A DNA stretch of 64,000 nucleotides from Nostoc indistinguendum CM1-VF10 (GCA_019359215.1 JAHHHS010000022.1:25087-89086), one strand, 5' to 3'; positions 10,001-18,515 are shown, numbered from the stretch's first letter. Translations and numbers: made by a program. The notes: a model not told the origin generated them from the letters alone.

Positions 10001-10467
10001 AAGTCAACTCCAGACTCGATCACCTGCTTGGCAATCTCAGCTGTTTGCTGACGAGGCGGAATTCGCTCTCCATCGACAACTAGTTCACCCACTTGAGCAA
10101 CGAATGCAGCTGTACCCGGCTCATATATGGCACCAGACTGAACCAGCGCTGTCACCTTATTTGCAGCAACTGCTTCCTGCACGATTGTCTTACCAGTGTT
10201 GCCAGATAGGGAAGCAACTGACGAACCATCGGCGTTTAAGCCAAACGATTCTGCATAGACCTTGGCACCCGTTGCATGGGTAACAGCACCAGCATTGGAT
10301 GTTCCACCCAGCTGGTCTTCCAGATGACCCAGATAAACCCCAGCATGATCTAGATTGTCCCAATTCAAACGTCCGTCGGGACCTTTATCTACAAATCTTG
10401 CGAACGCATAATGAGATGGACTGGTTCCATCTGGATGGAGGAAAATTACGTGATTACCAGTTGCCAT
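7078..10467 (-). CDS. Tandem-domain alkaline-phosphatase-like protein with RTX repeats
   Basis: A 1129-residue secreted protein built of two copies of an alkaline-phosphatase-fold domain (residues about 1-450 and 460-930), then RTX calcium-binding repeats (about 930-1062) and a C-terminal region that ends FVFA. Both copies keep HPDGTSPSHY, TSNAGAVTH (putative nucleophile Ser) and VEEEGxDNFGNNNNAAG. No N-terminal signal peptide is present; export by a type I system through the C-terminal signal is the usual route for such RTX proteins. By-eye comparison with E. coli PhoA suggests the three zinc-ligand histidines (331, 370, 412) are replaced by Asn, Ser and Gln or another residue. The metal site is therefore atypical or the activity is different. 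A Pho-box-like site lies upstream. Confidence 0.88.
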   Translation of the reverse strand: MATGNHVIFLHPDGTSPSHYAFARFVDKGPDGRLNWDNLDHAGVYLGHLEDQLGGTSNAGAVTHATGAKVYAESFGLNADGSSVASLSGNTGKTIVQEAVAANKVTALVQSGAIYEPGTAAFVAQVGELVVDGERIPPRQQTAEIAKQVIESGVDFILGGGELNLLPIGTDGFHVTAAELDALSTNPIQRPSENLIELAKSKGYTVVYNEQQLKDLLDPAKYSTPPTKVLGVFAPIHTFNDRPEEVLTERGLPLYSETAPTIAEMLEVTQKLMEKHPNFNNGSIAIVEEEGSDNFGNNNNAAGTLEGVRRADAAIGVALDFVDKYSNTLLLTAADSDAGGLQVIDPLTPDEPVGTINNNPTTEPRPVPLDGQTGANTLPFVAAPDANGDVFNFGIGWAGTPDFSGSIVSKAQGLNADKLPATVDNTGMYELMYETLFETELPSRNPAPTPAPEATKDTGNVIFIHPDGTSPSHYMALRNIDKGPDGRLNWDEMSNAGVYLGHMENQLTGTSNAGAVTHANGVKVFNESFGLNEDQSLVTPASGKTGYTILEEAIEAGKATALIQSGQLAEPGTAAFAAETTNRLADDIRARDKYAEIIEQVIRSGTDVIMGGGELYMLPQGTTGFHVTSEIDASESRPERRPTTNLIELAESLGYSVVYTEEQMNQVVNSDNPPQKLLGVFAATDTFDDRTEEELGLNSENPLPLYVATAPTVAEMLDASLKIINKDPDGFFAVVEEEGTDNFGNNNNAAGTIEAIRRADAAIGVAKDYVDTKDPNTLVVTAADSDAGGLQVFQYTPYTRPPGNSTDNPPLADSEPTVPFINVNPTTTNTTQNFLDGVNGSTASEQAPWKPFQAEDSIDGPMGNFGVAWVGTPDFPGSIVSKAYGMNADKLPSTLDNTEIYNLMYQTMFGVTPEEAAAQQETKLVSGTSQGDQLIAGDATFDGINDSVFTGAGNDEVDTQTVSSSIAGSNRISLGSGDDVIYVNKGDRAFGGDGNDIFDATDGKGGNRLSGGAGDDVFYLGKDDRALGGDGDDKLYVQFGGDNLISGGKGKDQFWIVSGELPEAANTILDFEKGSDVIGILGSASLGINANTIALNTVGGNTAIAFGGETLAILNGVTDVGVNTSFVFA

Positions 10468-10639
10468 AAAACTTGTGAGTTGTTCTGAATAAGTTGGGTT
10501 TCGACAGTTCTTTTTAGAAGACTAGAGTTCTTTCACGCTCCAGCCTGCAACACAGGCTAGTCCAATACCGTTAATCAGATTTGCCGGAACTTGCAATCGA
10601 TAGTAGTCAAGTACAGTTTGCTTAAAGTTAATAACTTTA

Positions 10640-10669
10640 AGGTTAAGGAGTGGATAAATTTCGTTTAAC
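10640..10669 (-). promoter_or_regulatory. Pho-box-like tandem repeat
   Basis: On the minus strand, about 170 bases before the phosphatase-like gene, three octamers stand at exact 11-base spacing: GTTAAACG, TTTATCCA and CTTAACCT. The cyanobacterial PhoB/SphR box is described as tandem PyTTAAPyPy(T/A) units separated by 3 bases. The third unit matches fully, the second at 7 of 8 positions and the first at 5 of 8. This fits phosphate-starvation control of the gene below, but I could not identify the matching -10. Confidence 0.4.
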
Positions 10670-10844
10670 TTTAATTCAAAATAATTAGTTACATTGACAA
10701 ATGGCACTAAGAAAAGCTATTAGCTATACTGAATAAAAACTACAGCATTGTTATTCCTGGTTTTTGCACAGGGCGAGTTAGTTTAATAACTACTCTACTT
10801 AAATATAACAACTTATTCTACTCTGGAAATTGTTGGGCTTTCCG

Positions 10845-11097
10845 GTCAGAGATGGGTGTTGAGCCAGATTTAAGACATCTGAAAACTACTCTAGGGATGG
10901 ATATTTTACGATGTAAAGCTCCTTCAATGGTAGGCAAAGAAATGTATGTTTATTTGCTTGCGTACAATCTACTTGGTGGTGTGATGTAGTTGCAAGGTAC
11001 TCGCCATCATTTAAATAACTTTATTACCCAATTTTTAGGTGTTTCTTCAACAAAACTTCACTGGGTTTATCGCACTTTATTTAAAGTCAAGGTAGCC
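10845..11097 (+). mobile_element. IS4-family transposase C-terminal remnant
   Basis: Open frame reading VEPDLRHLKTTLGMDILRCK and then KEMYVYLLAYNLLGGVM, a stop at 10987-10989, and QGTRHHLNNF onward in the same frame. The first block is the DLRHLKTTLGMD region after the catalytic core of Nostoc IS4-type transposases; the second is their C-terminal tail. The amino half and both ends are missing, so the fragment is dead. Its reading frame runs into the next gene and makes a false N-terminal extension there. Confidence 0.7.
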
Positions 11098-11118
11098 TCG
11101 AATAAACAGGAGAGTGTC

Positions 11119-11835
11119 ATGGCTCCGTTTCAAACTACACGACGACGGTTTATTCAACTAGCTGGAGGAGCAAGTTTCCTGGCTCTCTTGGGCTGCAATC
11201 GACAGGAGCAAGCAATGCTGACACTATATACTTTTGGGGACTCAATTTTAGATTGCGGACGATATAACGAGTTTGGGGTTCATCCCGGACAACTCCTTGT
11301 CCAGAATGACGATCGCCTGTTTCCGGAGTTTCAAGGTCAAGACCTGAAATCACGCCAACCTGCTCGTCTGGAACATCGCGCCCGTGATGGTGCGACGGTT
11401 GATTCAATGCTTGCTCAGGTGCAAGGATTGCGAGTGGAAGGAAAGGCAATTGCACTCATCACTATCGGTGGTAACGATTTACTAGGGGGATTAATTCGAG
11501 ATTCCGGTGCAGGAATCACAACCTTTGCCAATACCCTCGATACATTTGTGCAGAATTTACCAATCCGTCCTGTTCTGCTAGGTAATGTGTACGATCCAAC
11601 CTTGGGGGATGATAGGCGCAATTTCTTGGGTGTTGAATCGGCGATCGCTCGCAAGAACCTCCAGCGCATGAACACTGCAATTCAAGAAATTGCCAATCGT
11701 TATGGACAGTTGGTTGATCTCCATGCTCACTTCCTAAAGGGCGATCCATCCTGGTTCACAGCAATGATCGAGCCAAGTCTGCGGGGTGCATCGGAAGTAA
11801 GACGGGTTTTTCTCCCCTATATTGTCGGTAAATAG
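11119..11835 (+). CDS. SGNH/GDSL-family hydrolase, lipoprotein
   Basis: A 238-residue exported esterase-like protein. The N terminus reads TTRRRFIQLAGGASFLALLGC: a twin-arginine-like signal ending in a lipobox. Block I is FGDSILD with the nucleophile Ser, and block III is TIGGNDLL. The usual C-terminal Asp-x-x-His is not evident; the region instead reads DPSWFTAMIEPSLRGASEV, so the catalytic acid/base may be altered. The ATG at 11119 has AGGAG six bases upstream and begins the signal peptide. The 43 codons upstream in frame belong to an IS4 remnant and were excluded. Substrate unknown. Confidence 0.82.
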   Translation: MAPFQTTRRRFIQLAGGASFLALLGCNRQEQAMLTLYTFGDSILDCGRYNEFGVHPGQLLVQNDDRLFPEFQGQDLKSRQPARLEHRARDGATVDSMLAQVQGLRVEGKAIALITIGGNDLLGGLIRDSGAGITTFANTLDTFVQNLPIRPVLLGNVYDPTLGDDRRNFLGVESAIARKNLQRMNTAIQEIANRYGQLVDLHAHFLKGDPSWFTAMIEPSLRGASEVRRVFLPYIVGK

Positions 11836-12103
11836 GGATACTTTTTCTTGTGACGATATTAACAATTGGACAATACGCTGTTCATTTTTACCCAAAGGAG
11901 TTACTCTGTGGTAAAATTTGCCACGATTGAATAAGATTAAATACAAGATTTAGGGAGAGCGATCGCATTTCTCCCGTTCAGATGCTCTCCGCCTTGCGGT
12001 ACTATTTTGATTCAGGCTGCGCGAGTGTGAGAAATTGATAATTGATAATTCATAACTTATTTGGCTGGATTATCGTCAATTCCTCCATAAAAATAACCAA
12101 CAA

Positions 12104-13558
12104 CTAACTAACAACTACAGATTCTGGTTTAGCAGTTGCTTGGGTACGACGCTCTTTCAAGTAAGAGAAAAATTCCCGCCCCTCACGTAAGCGGCGCACT
12201 AACATTTGAGGATCACTGAGCATTTCACTGACAATTGGAATAATCGCTCTAGGACGGAAGTAGAACTTACGATACATCCTCTCAACTGCATCTTCAATCT
12301 CAGTACTGGAGAGATTTGGATATTGCAATGTGGACATTTGAATTCCTGAATTGGCAACTAAGGAATTGTTGCTAAACCAATTATTTTCCTGTGCTTGGCG
12401 ATAAAGCTCTGTTCCAGGATAGGGGGCTGCGATGGAAACCTGAATTGTATGAGGACTAATATCGCAAGCAAAGCGCACCGTTTCTTCAATTGTTTTTTGG
12501 GTTTCGTCGGGTAAACCAATGATGAAAGTGCCGTGTACGGTAATGCCAAGTTTATGACAATTTTCCATAAACTTCCGTGCGACTTCTAGCTTAATTCCTT
12601 TCTTAATCCCATCCAAAATTTGCTGATTGCCAGATTCAAATCCTACTAATAGTAGGCGTAAGCCATTATTGCGTAGTTGTTTGAGGGTGTCATAGTCCAG
12701 ATTGGCCCGGGCGTTGCAACTCCATGTCAGTTTAAGTCGTTGCATATGTTCGCTAATTGCGATCGCTCGATGTTTATCTATAGTAAAGGTGTCGTCATCA
12801 AACATATATTCTCGCACCTTGTCACCGAAAATCGCTTTGGCTTCTTCCATTTCGCGCCCAACTGCTTCTGGGCTTTTAGTACGATACAAGTGTCCACCAA
12901 TTGTTTGCGGCCAAAGGCAGAAGGTACATTTTGCCGGACAGCCCCGCCCAGTGTAAAAGGAAATGTATGGATGCAGTAAGTAGCCAATAAAGTATTTTGT
13001 AATATCTAAATCGCGGTGATAAACCGGCAATACACTAGGCATCGAATCCCAATCGTGAATCAAAGAGCGGTCTTGATTATGATGTATATTACCCTGGCGA
13101 TCGCGGTAGCTTAAACCTGTGATTTCTTCCCAAGTTTTACCTTTTGCTATTTCTTTGCAGGTATAGTCGAATTCGTGACGACATACAAAGTCAATGATTG
13201 GGTTTTCAACCAGCGTCTGCTCTGGTAATACCGCTACATGCGCTCCAATCAAGCCAATCTTGACATTCGGGTTTTGAGCCTTGATTGTTTGGGCACACTT
13301 TACATCATTAGGCAGCGAAGGCGTGCTGGTGTGCATGATAATTAGCTCGTAATCTTGAGCAATTTCGATGACATCCTCTACTGTTTGATCGTGTGGGGGC
13401 GCATCTACAAGCTTACTACCAGGCACGAGGGCTGCGGGTTGCGCCAGCCATGTAGGATACCAGAAGGAAGTAATTTCGCGCTTGGCTTGGTATCTCGAAC
13501 CTGCACCGCCATCAAACCCATCGAAGGAAGGAGGGCTGAGAAACAAAGTTTTTTTCAC
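12104..13558 (-). CDS. hpnJ: Hopanoid-associated B12-binding radical SAM protein HpnJ
   Basis: A 484-residue protein with an N-terminal cobalamin-binding-type domain (residues about 1-170) and a radical SAM core carrying the cluster motif GRGCPAKCTFC (Cys-x3-Cys-x2-Cys). It matches HpnJ in order and motifs. From work on Burkholderia, HpnJ acts after the glycosyltransferase HpnI and deacetylase HpnK to form the cyclitol ether head group of bacteriohopanetetrol. It is the last gene of the minus-strand run hpnI-hpnP-hpnJ, 278 bases after hpnP. No hpnK lies in this window. The family call is firm; the reaction is taken from the literature. Confidence 0.85.
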   Translation of the reverse strand: MKKTLFLSPPSFDGFDGGAGSRYQAKREITSFWYPTWLAQPAALVPGSKLVDAPPHDQTVEDVIEIAQDYELIIMHTSTPSLPNDVKCAQTIKAQNPNVKIGLIGAHVAVLPEQTLVENPIIDFVCRHEFDYTCKEIAKGKTWEEITGLSYRDRQGNIHHNQDRSLIHDWDSMPSVLPVYHRDLDITKYFIGYLLHPYISFYTGRGCPAKCTFCLWPQTIGGHLYRTKSPEAVGREMEEAKAIFGDKVREYMFDDDTFTIDKHRAIAISEHMQRLKLTWSCNARANLDYDTLKQLRNNGLRLLLVGFESGNQQILDGIKKGIKLEVARKFMENCHKLGITVHGTFIIGLPDETQKTIEETVRFACDISPHTIQVSIAAPYPGTELYRQAQENNWFSNNSLVANSGIQMSTLQYPNLSSTEIEDAVERMYRKFYFRPRAIIPIVSEMLSDPQMLVRRLREGREFFSYLKERRTQATAKPESVVVS

Positions 13559-13685
13559 AGGTATATTCCCTTTTGGAGGTTTTAACTAATACTTTTTTAG
13601 GATAAGACCTAAAGAGCAGCAGATGCGATCGCAGTCCTAAATCATTTATTAAATTTTCTATTTCTCTCTTCAGGGGAAAATATTT

Positions 13686-13727
13686 TTTAATCGAACCGCA
13701 GAGGCGCAGAGAACACGGAGAGATCAG
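13686..13727. repeat. Extragenic CGCAGAGG-type repeat
   Basis: Contains CCGCAGAGGCGCAGAGAAC. The same CGCAGAGG words recur in both orientations at about 25134-25238. Such repeats are common between Nostoc genes. No function is evident. Confidence 0.5.
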
Positions 13728-13836
13728 AAATAGAGATGTTCACGAATGATTTAGGACTGTTATATATCAATAAAAGTGTTTACGGATAAGTCTAATTTAT
13801 CTTTTTTTGCTTTTTAGTAAAATGATATTTTGACAG

Positions 13837-15489
13837 TTAACTACGAACTTTGGTAAGGACTTTTTGAGAATAGAATGAAGCCGATTCTTCGTTTTTGGCA
13901 CAATCTTGGGCAAATTTAATTAAATGATGTCCAACAAGTCCAACATGAATCAAGTTTTCAATATTACCTGCTTTTAGTGCTGGTTTGGCCATTTTCCAGA
14001 AAGTCTGACGATAGTTACTAAATATGCCTATCCGCAGCAAAATATTAGCTAAATAAGTTAAACCTTTGCGAATATTAGCCGCAGAAGCGCGAGATGGACT
14101 GTTAGGAACTTCGATGCGGTTTGGATAGGTATGTTCCATGTTGTACGCAAACCGCTCATATAAAAATTCCGGCTCATAAGCTGTTGTAATGCAGCGCCGC
14201 CACATCTCAACAACTTGCTCGTAAGGCATCAAAAACTCAACGTTTGATTCACGGCTTTCATCAAAAACAAGTCGTCCTTCTGCTTCTAGCCTCCGCCATA
14301 AAGGAGTTCTAGGTAGTGCATGAAGTAGGTTAATTGTCAACATAGGAATTTGCGATGCCCGAATAAATTCGATAATTCGGTCTGCTGTCTCTGGTGTATC
14401 TGTATCTAAACCGATGATGATTCCTGATACTACTTCCATGCCATAGCTATTTAAGACCTGAATTGCTTTTAAGATTGGCATACTTAGATTTTGGTCTTTG
14501 GAAATAGCATGGAGAGCATCTGGTTCTGGTGTTTCGATACCGCAAAAGATTGTGCAGAAATAAGCTTCGCGCATCATCTCCAGCAGTTTTGGGCTTTGAG
14601 CTAAGTTGAGCGTTGCTTCACAGGCAAACTGGATGGGGTAGCCATTGCGTTTTTGCCAGTCAATCAGGTGAGGAAGCAACTTCATGGCGGCGCGGCGATC
14701 GCCAACAAAGTTATCATCGACAAAGTACACTGCTCCCAGATTGCCAGATTGTCGCATTGCATCTAACTCGGCAACTACTTGCTCTGGTGTTTTCATTCGG
14801 GGATTGTTGCCATAGAGTTCGGGAATATCACAAAACTCGCAGTGATAAGGGCAACCACTAGAAAACTGCACATTTGCCAGAAAATAATCATTGATATTCA
14901 GCAAATGATAAGCCGGAGTGGGAAACTCTGTTAGGGGTAGACGTTCCTTGGTTTCAAAGCGAATTTGCGCTTGGGGACGTTCCGAGTTTTGGTCTAGATA
15001 CTCGATCATGCGATCGCTTGCATCTCCCAACTCACCCAAATGTATAATGTCAAACTCAGGATAATATTCTGGGCAACCAGATACTGAGGGGCCACCTACA
15101 ACTGTAATTTTGCCTGCTCTATGGGCAAGTTCATTAATTTGATTAATCTGTGGTTTTTGGATATGCATTCCACTCACAATCACCACATCAGCCCATTGGT
15201 AATCAGCCCTGGTAGCTAAACGCACATTCTCATCAATAAAACGAACTTCCCACTCTTTTGGTAAATAGGAAGCCACGATTAAAATCCCTTGAGGAGGCAT
15301 AAAAGCCTTAACACCCATAAGTGGATAGGCGTGGTGAAAAGTGCCAAACGAACGGCTGTACCTGGGAAAGATGCAGAGTATCCGTCGATGATGACGCGGA
15401 ACGTAGCTTGTTTTCTTAGTAGTAGCAGATGGTTGTAAAGTTTCTCCTACAGGAATTGAGTTCTTGGAAGACTTTATAATATCAGTCAT
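13837..15489 (-). CDS. hpnP: Hopanoid C-2 methylase HpnP
   Basis: A 550-residue B12-binding radical SAM methyltransferase. The cobalamin-binding region covers residues about 40-190 (AFMPPQGILIVASYLPKEW, VSGMHIQKPQ, GGPSVSGCPEYYP). The radical SAM cluster is SSGCPYHCEFC, and VYFVDDNFVGDR follows. The order and wording fit HpnP, which adds the C-2 methyl group to hopanoids, giving 2-methylhopanoids. A long C-terminal extension resembles the DUF4070 region of such enzymes. It lies 15 bases after hpnI on the same strand, so the two are co-transcribed. A different B12-radical SAM specificity cannot be excluded from sequence alone, but the hpn neighbours support the call. Confidence 0.85.
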   Translation of the reverse strand: MTDIIKSSKNSIPVGETLQPSATTKKTSYVPRHHRRILCIFPRYSRSFGTFHHAYPLMGVKAFMPPQGILIVASYLPKEWEVRFIDENVRLATRADYQWADVVIVSGMHIQKPQINQINELAHRAGKITVVGGPSVSGCPEYYPEFDIIHLGELGDASDRMIEYLDQNSERPQAQIRFETKERLPLTEFPTPAYHLLNINDYFLANVQFSSGCPYHCEFCDIPELYGNNPRMKTPEQVVAELDAMRQSGNLGAVYFVDDNFVGDRRAAMKLLPHLIDWQKRNGYPIQFACEATLNLAQSPKLLEMMREAYFCTIFCGIETPEPDALHAISKDQNLSMPILKAIQVLNSYGMEVVSGIIIGLDTDTPETADRIIEFIRASQIPMLTINLLHALPRTPLWRRLEAEGRLVFDESRESNVEFLMPYEQVVEMWRRCITTAYEPEFLYERFAYNMEHTYPNRIEVPNSPSRASAANIRKGLTYLANILLRIGIFSNYRQTFWKMAKPALKAGNIENLIHVGLVGHHLIKFAQDCAKNEESASFYSQKVLTKVRS

Positions 15490-15504
15490 CGTAATTCTCA
15501 GTAG

Positions 15505-16698
15505 TTAAATAGACATTACCTTGGCAGCATCAGTTGTTATTGGCATCACTTTACCTTCTTTTGTCAACTTTAGTTGCCGCCCTCGCCATTCAAATGTATT
15601 GTTAACCCAGCAATAATACCAGAGAACAAAGCTGATCAAGTCGCGAATAAGGATTAGCCAGAGTAATTTTTTGGCAACCGCATCGTTAAGAACCTTGACT
15701 GCAACGAACCAGCCCATAAATAACCGCATCATCCAGGTGATGGCTAATATAGCCCAAGCAAAAATTGACCCTCCCGTAGTAATTAACAACAACAGACTGG
15801 TAAATGTGCCATAGGTGAAAATCAGCCCTAAATATCCCCAGGGACGAGAAACTCGTGTACACAGCAACCAGCGTATCTGCCGCTGAATTAAATCAACGAA
15901 ACTGTTTGTGGCGATCGCATGGTCAATCACATAATCAGAAAGTACTACTTTATACCCAGCTTGGGCAGGCAGATAACCGAGTTGATAATCATCTGCCAGA
16001 TAATCAGCAATAGCTGGAAATCCACCAATTGCTTCGAGTACAGTTCTGCGAATGGCAATAGTTGGTCCCAAAGCAAACTCAATTTTGTGCAACTTATTAG
16101 CAACTAAAACGCCAGCAAGATACTCAGTTGAAATCCCAATCCCTTCCAGATTTGCCACCCATCCTTGTGTCAACGGACGGTAAAGGCAGGTAACGACTCC
16201 GACATCAGGATCTTGCATCGGCCCAATTACTCGTCGTAAGTAGTCTGGGCCGACTCGAACATCGCTATCTGCTAAAAGCAAGATGGAATATTTAGCTTTG
16301 GATTCGGCATTGGCGAGATTGCAAACTTTGAAGTTATTACCAATTGTGTGTTCGCTAATTACCAATTGCAAATCCAACTCTGGAAAGTCTTGGATAATTT
16401 GCCGCACCACTGCGATGCCAGGATCATTGGCATCACGAACGCTAAAGATAATTTGGTACTGTGGATAGTCTTGGCGGCAAAAAGAAGCAAAATTTTCGTA
16501 GGCTTGCTCATCAAGCCCGCAAATTGGCTTCAAAATAGTAATAGCTGGATGAAAATCGGGATCAATAGGATTTTGATGGTTCAAAAAGGCGATCGCTGCA
16601 TAAATCCCGTAAGCATAAAACCAAATTGCTGATAGAGACAAAAGTAACAGCAGCAAATAAATATAAGTCTTTAAAGAACCAAAGTCCCAAATTTCCAT
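15505..16698 (-). CDS. hpnI: Hopanoid-associated glycosyltransferase HpnI
   Basis: A 397-residue membrane-bound family-2/21 glycosyltransferase resembling ceramide glucosyltransferase. An N-terminal helix (about residues 12-38) precedes the catalytic domain with ITILKPICGLDEQ, the metal-binding LLADSDVRV, the acid motif DDYQLG and the acceptor motif RQIRW. At least two membrane helices follow the catalytic domain. HpnI adds the N-acetylglucosaminyl group to bacteriohopanetetrol, the step before HpnK and HpnJ in cyclitol ether formation (known for Burkholderia). It is the first gene of the minus-strand hpn run and diverges from the ABC exporter gene at 16896. Confidence 0.88.
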   Translation of the reverse strand: MEIWDFGSLKTYIYLLLLLLSLSAIWFYAYGIYAAIAFLNHQNPIDPDFHPAITILKPICGLDEQAYENFASFCRQDYPQYQIIFSVRDANDPGIAVVRQIIQDFPELDLQLVISEHTIGNNFKVCNLANAESKAKYSILLLADSDVRVGPDYLRRVIGPMQDPDVGVVTCLYRPLTQGWVANLEGIGISTEYLAGVLVANKLHKIEFALGPTIAIRRTVLEAIGGFPAIADYLADDYQLGYLPAQAGYKVVLSDYVIDHAIATNSFVDLIQRQIRWLLCTRVSRPWGYLGLIFTYGTFTSLLLLITTGGSIFAWAILAITWMMRLFMGWFVAVKVLNDAVAKKLLWLILIRDLISFVLWYYCWVNNTFEWRGRQLKLTKEGKVMPITTDAAKVMSI

Positions 16699-16895
16699 TT
16701 TCCATGCTTCTCTAAATTTACTGTTTTTCTTTTGTATTTTAGTGGTTCAAGAATAAATTTTGTTTCACCACAAAGCCACAAAGGAAACTTTTGTTAGTAG
16801 AAAATACTCACTAAATGTATGTTCTCTGTGAAAATATTATTATCTAAACTACTCCCATACTCTTTAGAACCCATTAAATTTGTTTGCTCGCAATT

Positions 16896-18515
16896 ATGAA
16901 CCTGATCTATTTTCTTTTGCGTTCTTCGTGGGGGATGGTAGCGATCGCGATCGCTACTGGATTCCTGAGTGGCGGTAGTAGTGCTGGCTTGATTGCCTTA
17001 ATTAGTCGTGCTGCAAGTAGTAGTAGTGTTTCACGGCTCACGTCCATAACTTGGGGCTTTGCGGGGCTGGCTATAGTTGCACTGATTACCAGCATCATTT
17101 CCCAAGTGATGCTGATCCGCCTTTCTCAGAATGCAGTTTTGCAATTACGGATGCGTTTAAGCCGCCAAATTCTTGCTTCTGAGTTAAGCCATCTGGAACG
17201 CTTAGGGAATCCTCGATTATTGGCAACTTTAACAGAAGATATTCAGGCGGTTGCTAATGCTGTTTATCAAATGCCTTTCATTTTTATTAATCTAGCGATC
17301 GTCCTGGGTTGTATAGCTTACATAACTTGGCTTTCTTGGTTAGTGCTGCTGATGATTTGTGTAATTTCAGTAGTAGCGATCAGTAGTTGCCAGTGGTTAT
17401 TAAATAGAGGTGGAAAATTGCTGGCCCTAGCTCGTGAAGATGAAGATCAGCTATTTAAACATTTTCGCACCATTACCGAAGGAGTTAAGGAACTCAAACT
17501 AAATTATAAGCGACGGCAAGATTTTTTAGAATCAAAACTGCAATCAACTGCTAACGAATTCCGTCATCACAACGTTAATGGTCTAACCCTTTTTGCTACA
17601 ACTTCAAGCTGGGGTCAACTCGTATTCTTTTTTGCCCTTGGTTTTGTAATATTTGCGCTACCGAATCTGCTTACTATTAATGCTGAAACTCTCTCTGGCT
17701 ACATTTTGACTTTTACTTACTTGGTGTTACCAATGGATAACATCATCAGTAAACTTCCCCTATTAAGTAAAGCCAGCATTGCCTTGCAAAAAATCGAGTC
17801 GCTGGGTTTATCTCTAGCTAGTCGAACTGAAATATCGACTGTTCCACCTGCCCTTAAATCTAACTGGCACAGCTTAAAGTTTAAAAGTGTTGCCCACACG
17901 TATTATACAGATCAAGAAGACAATAGCTTTATCTTTGGCCCCATCAACCTGACATTGTATCCTCAAGAATTAGTGTTTATTGTCGGCGGGAATGGTAGCG
18001 GTAAATCTACATTAGCTAAACTAATTACTGGGCTTTATATCCCAGAACACGGCAAAATTTGGTTTGATAACGAGTTAATTAACGAACAAAATCGAGAATG
18101 GTATCGCCAGCATTTTTCCGTAGTATTTTCCGATTTTTATTTATTTGAAGAACTTTTAGGATTCAAAAATTCTGACTTGGATAGTCAAGCTACAAAATAT
18201 TTAAAACAACTGCAATTAGACCATAAAGTTAAAGTTGAAAATGGGCAACTTTCCACCACAGCACTTTCTCAGGGACAACGGAAACGGCTGGCTTTGCTCA
18301 CAGCGTATTTAGAAGATCGACCAATTTATCTATTTGATGAGTGGGCAGCTGATCAAGATCCAGTATTCAAAGAAATATTTTATACGCAGTTACTACCAGA
18401 ACTGCGATCGCGGGGCAAAACAGTTCTGGTGATTAGCCACGACGATCGCTATTTTCACTTAGCAAACCGAATTATCAAACTTGACTATGGACAAATAGAG
18501 TACGACAAGACTTGA
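16896..18515 (+). CDS. Cyclic-peptide-type ABC exporter (fused membrane and ATPase)
   Basis: A 539-residue half-transporter with six membrane segments (residues about 1-280) and a C-terminal ATPase. Walker A is GGNGSGKSTLAK, the signature LSQGQRKRLALL, Walker B IYLFDEWAADQDP, and the switch His lies in VISHDDRY. Layout and length match the cyclic peptide/siderophore exporter family (SyrD/PvdE type). The start ATG at 16896 is preferred over a TTG four codons upstream. It stands divergently to hpnI with about 200 bases between. No peptide synthetase gene is visible nearby, so the cargo is unknown; a role with hopanoids is only positional speculation. Confidence 0.88.
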   Translation: MNLIYFLLRSSWGMVAIAIATGFLSGGSSAGLIALISRAASSSSVSRLTSITWGFAGLAIVALITSIISQVMLIRLSQNAVLQLRMRLSRQILASELSHLERLGNPRLLATLTEDIQAVANAVYQMPFIFINLAIVLGCIAYITWLSWLVLLMICVISVVAISSCQWLLNRGGKLLALAREDEDQLFKHFRTITEGVKELKLNYKRRQDFLESKLQSTANEFRHHNVNGLTLFATTSSWGQLVFFFALGFVIFALPNLLTINAETLSGYILTFTYLVLPMDNIISKLPLLSKASIALQKIESLGLSLASRTEISTVPPALKSNWHSLKFKSVAHTYYTDQEDNSFIFGPINLTLYPQELVFIVGGNGSGKSTLAKLITGLYIPEHGKIWFDNELINEQNREWYRQHFSVVFSDFYLFEELLGFKNSDLDSQATKYLKQLQLDHKVKVENGQLSTTALSQGQRKRLALLTAYLEDRPIYLFDEWAADQDPVFKEIFYTQLLPELRSRGKTVLVISHDDRYFHLANRIIKLDYGQIEYDKT

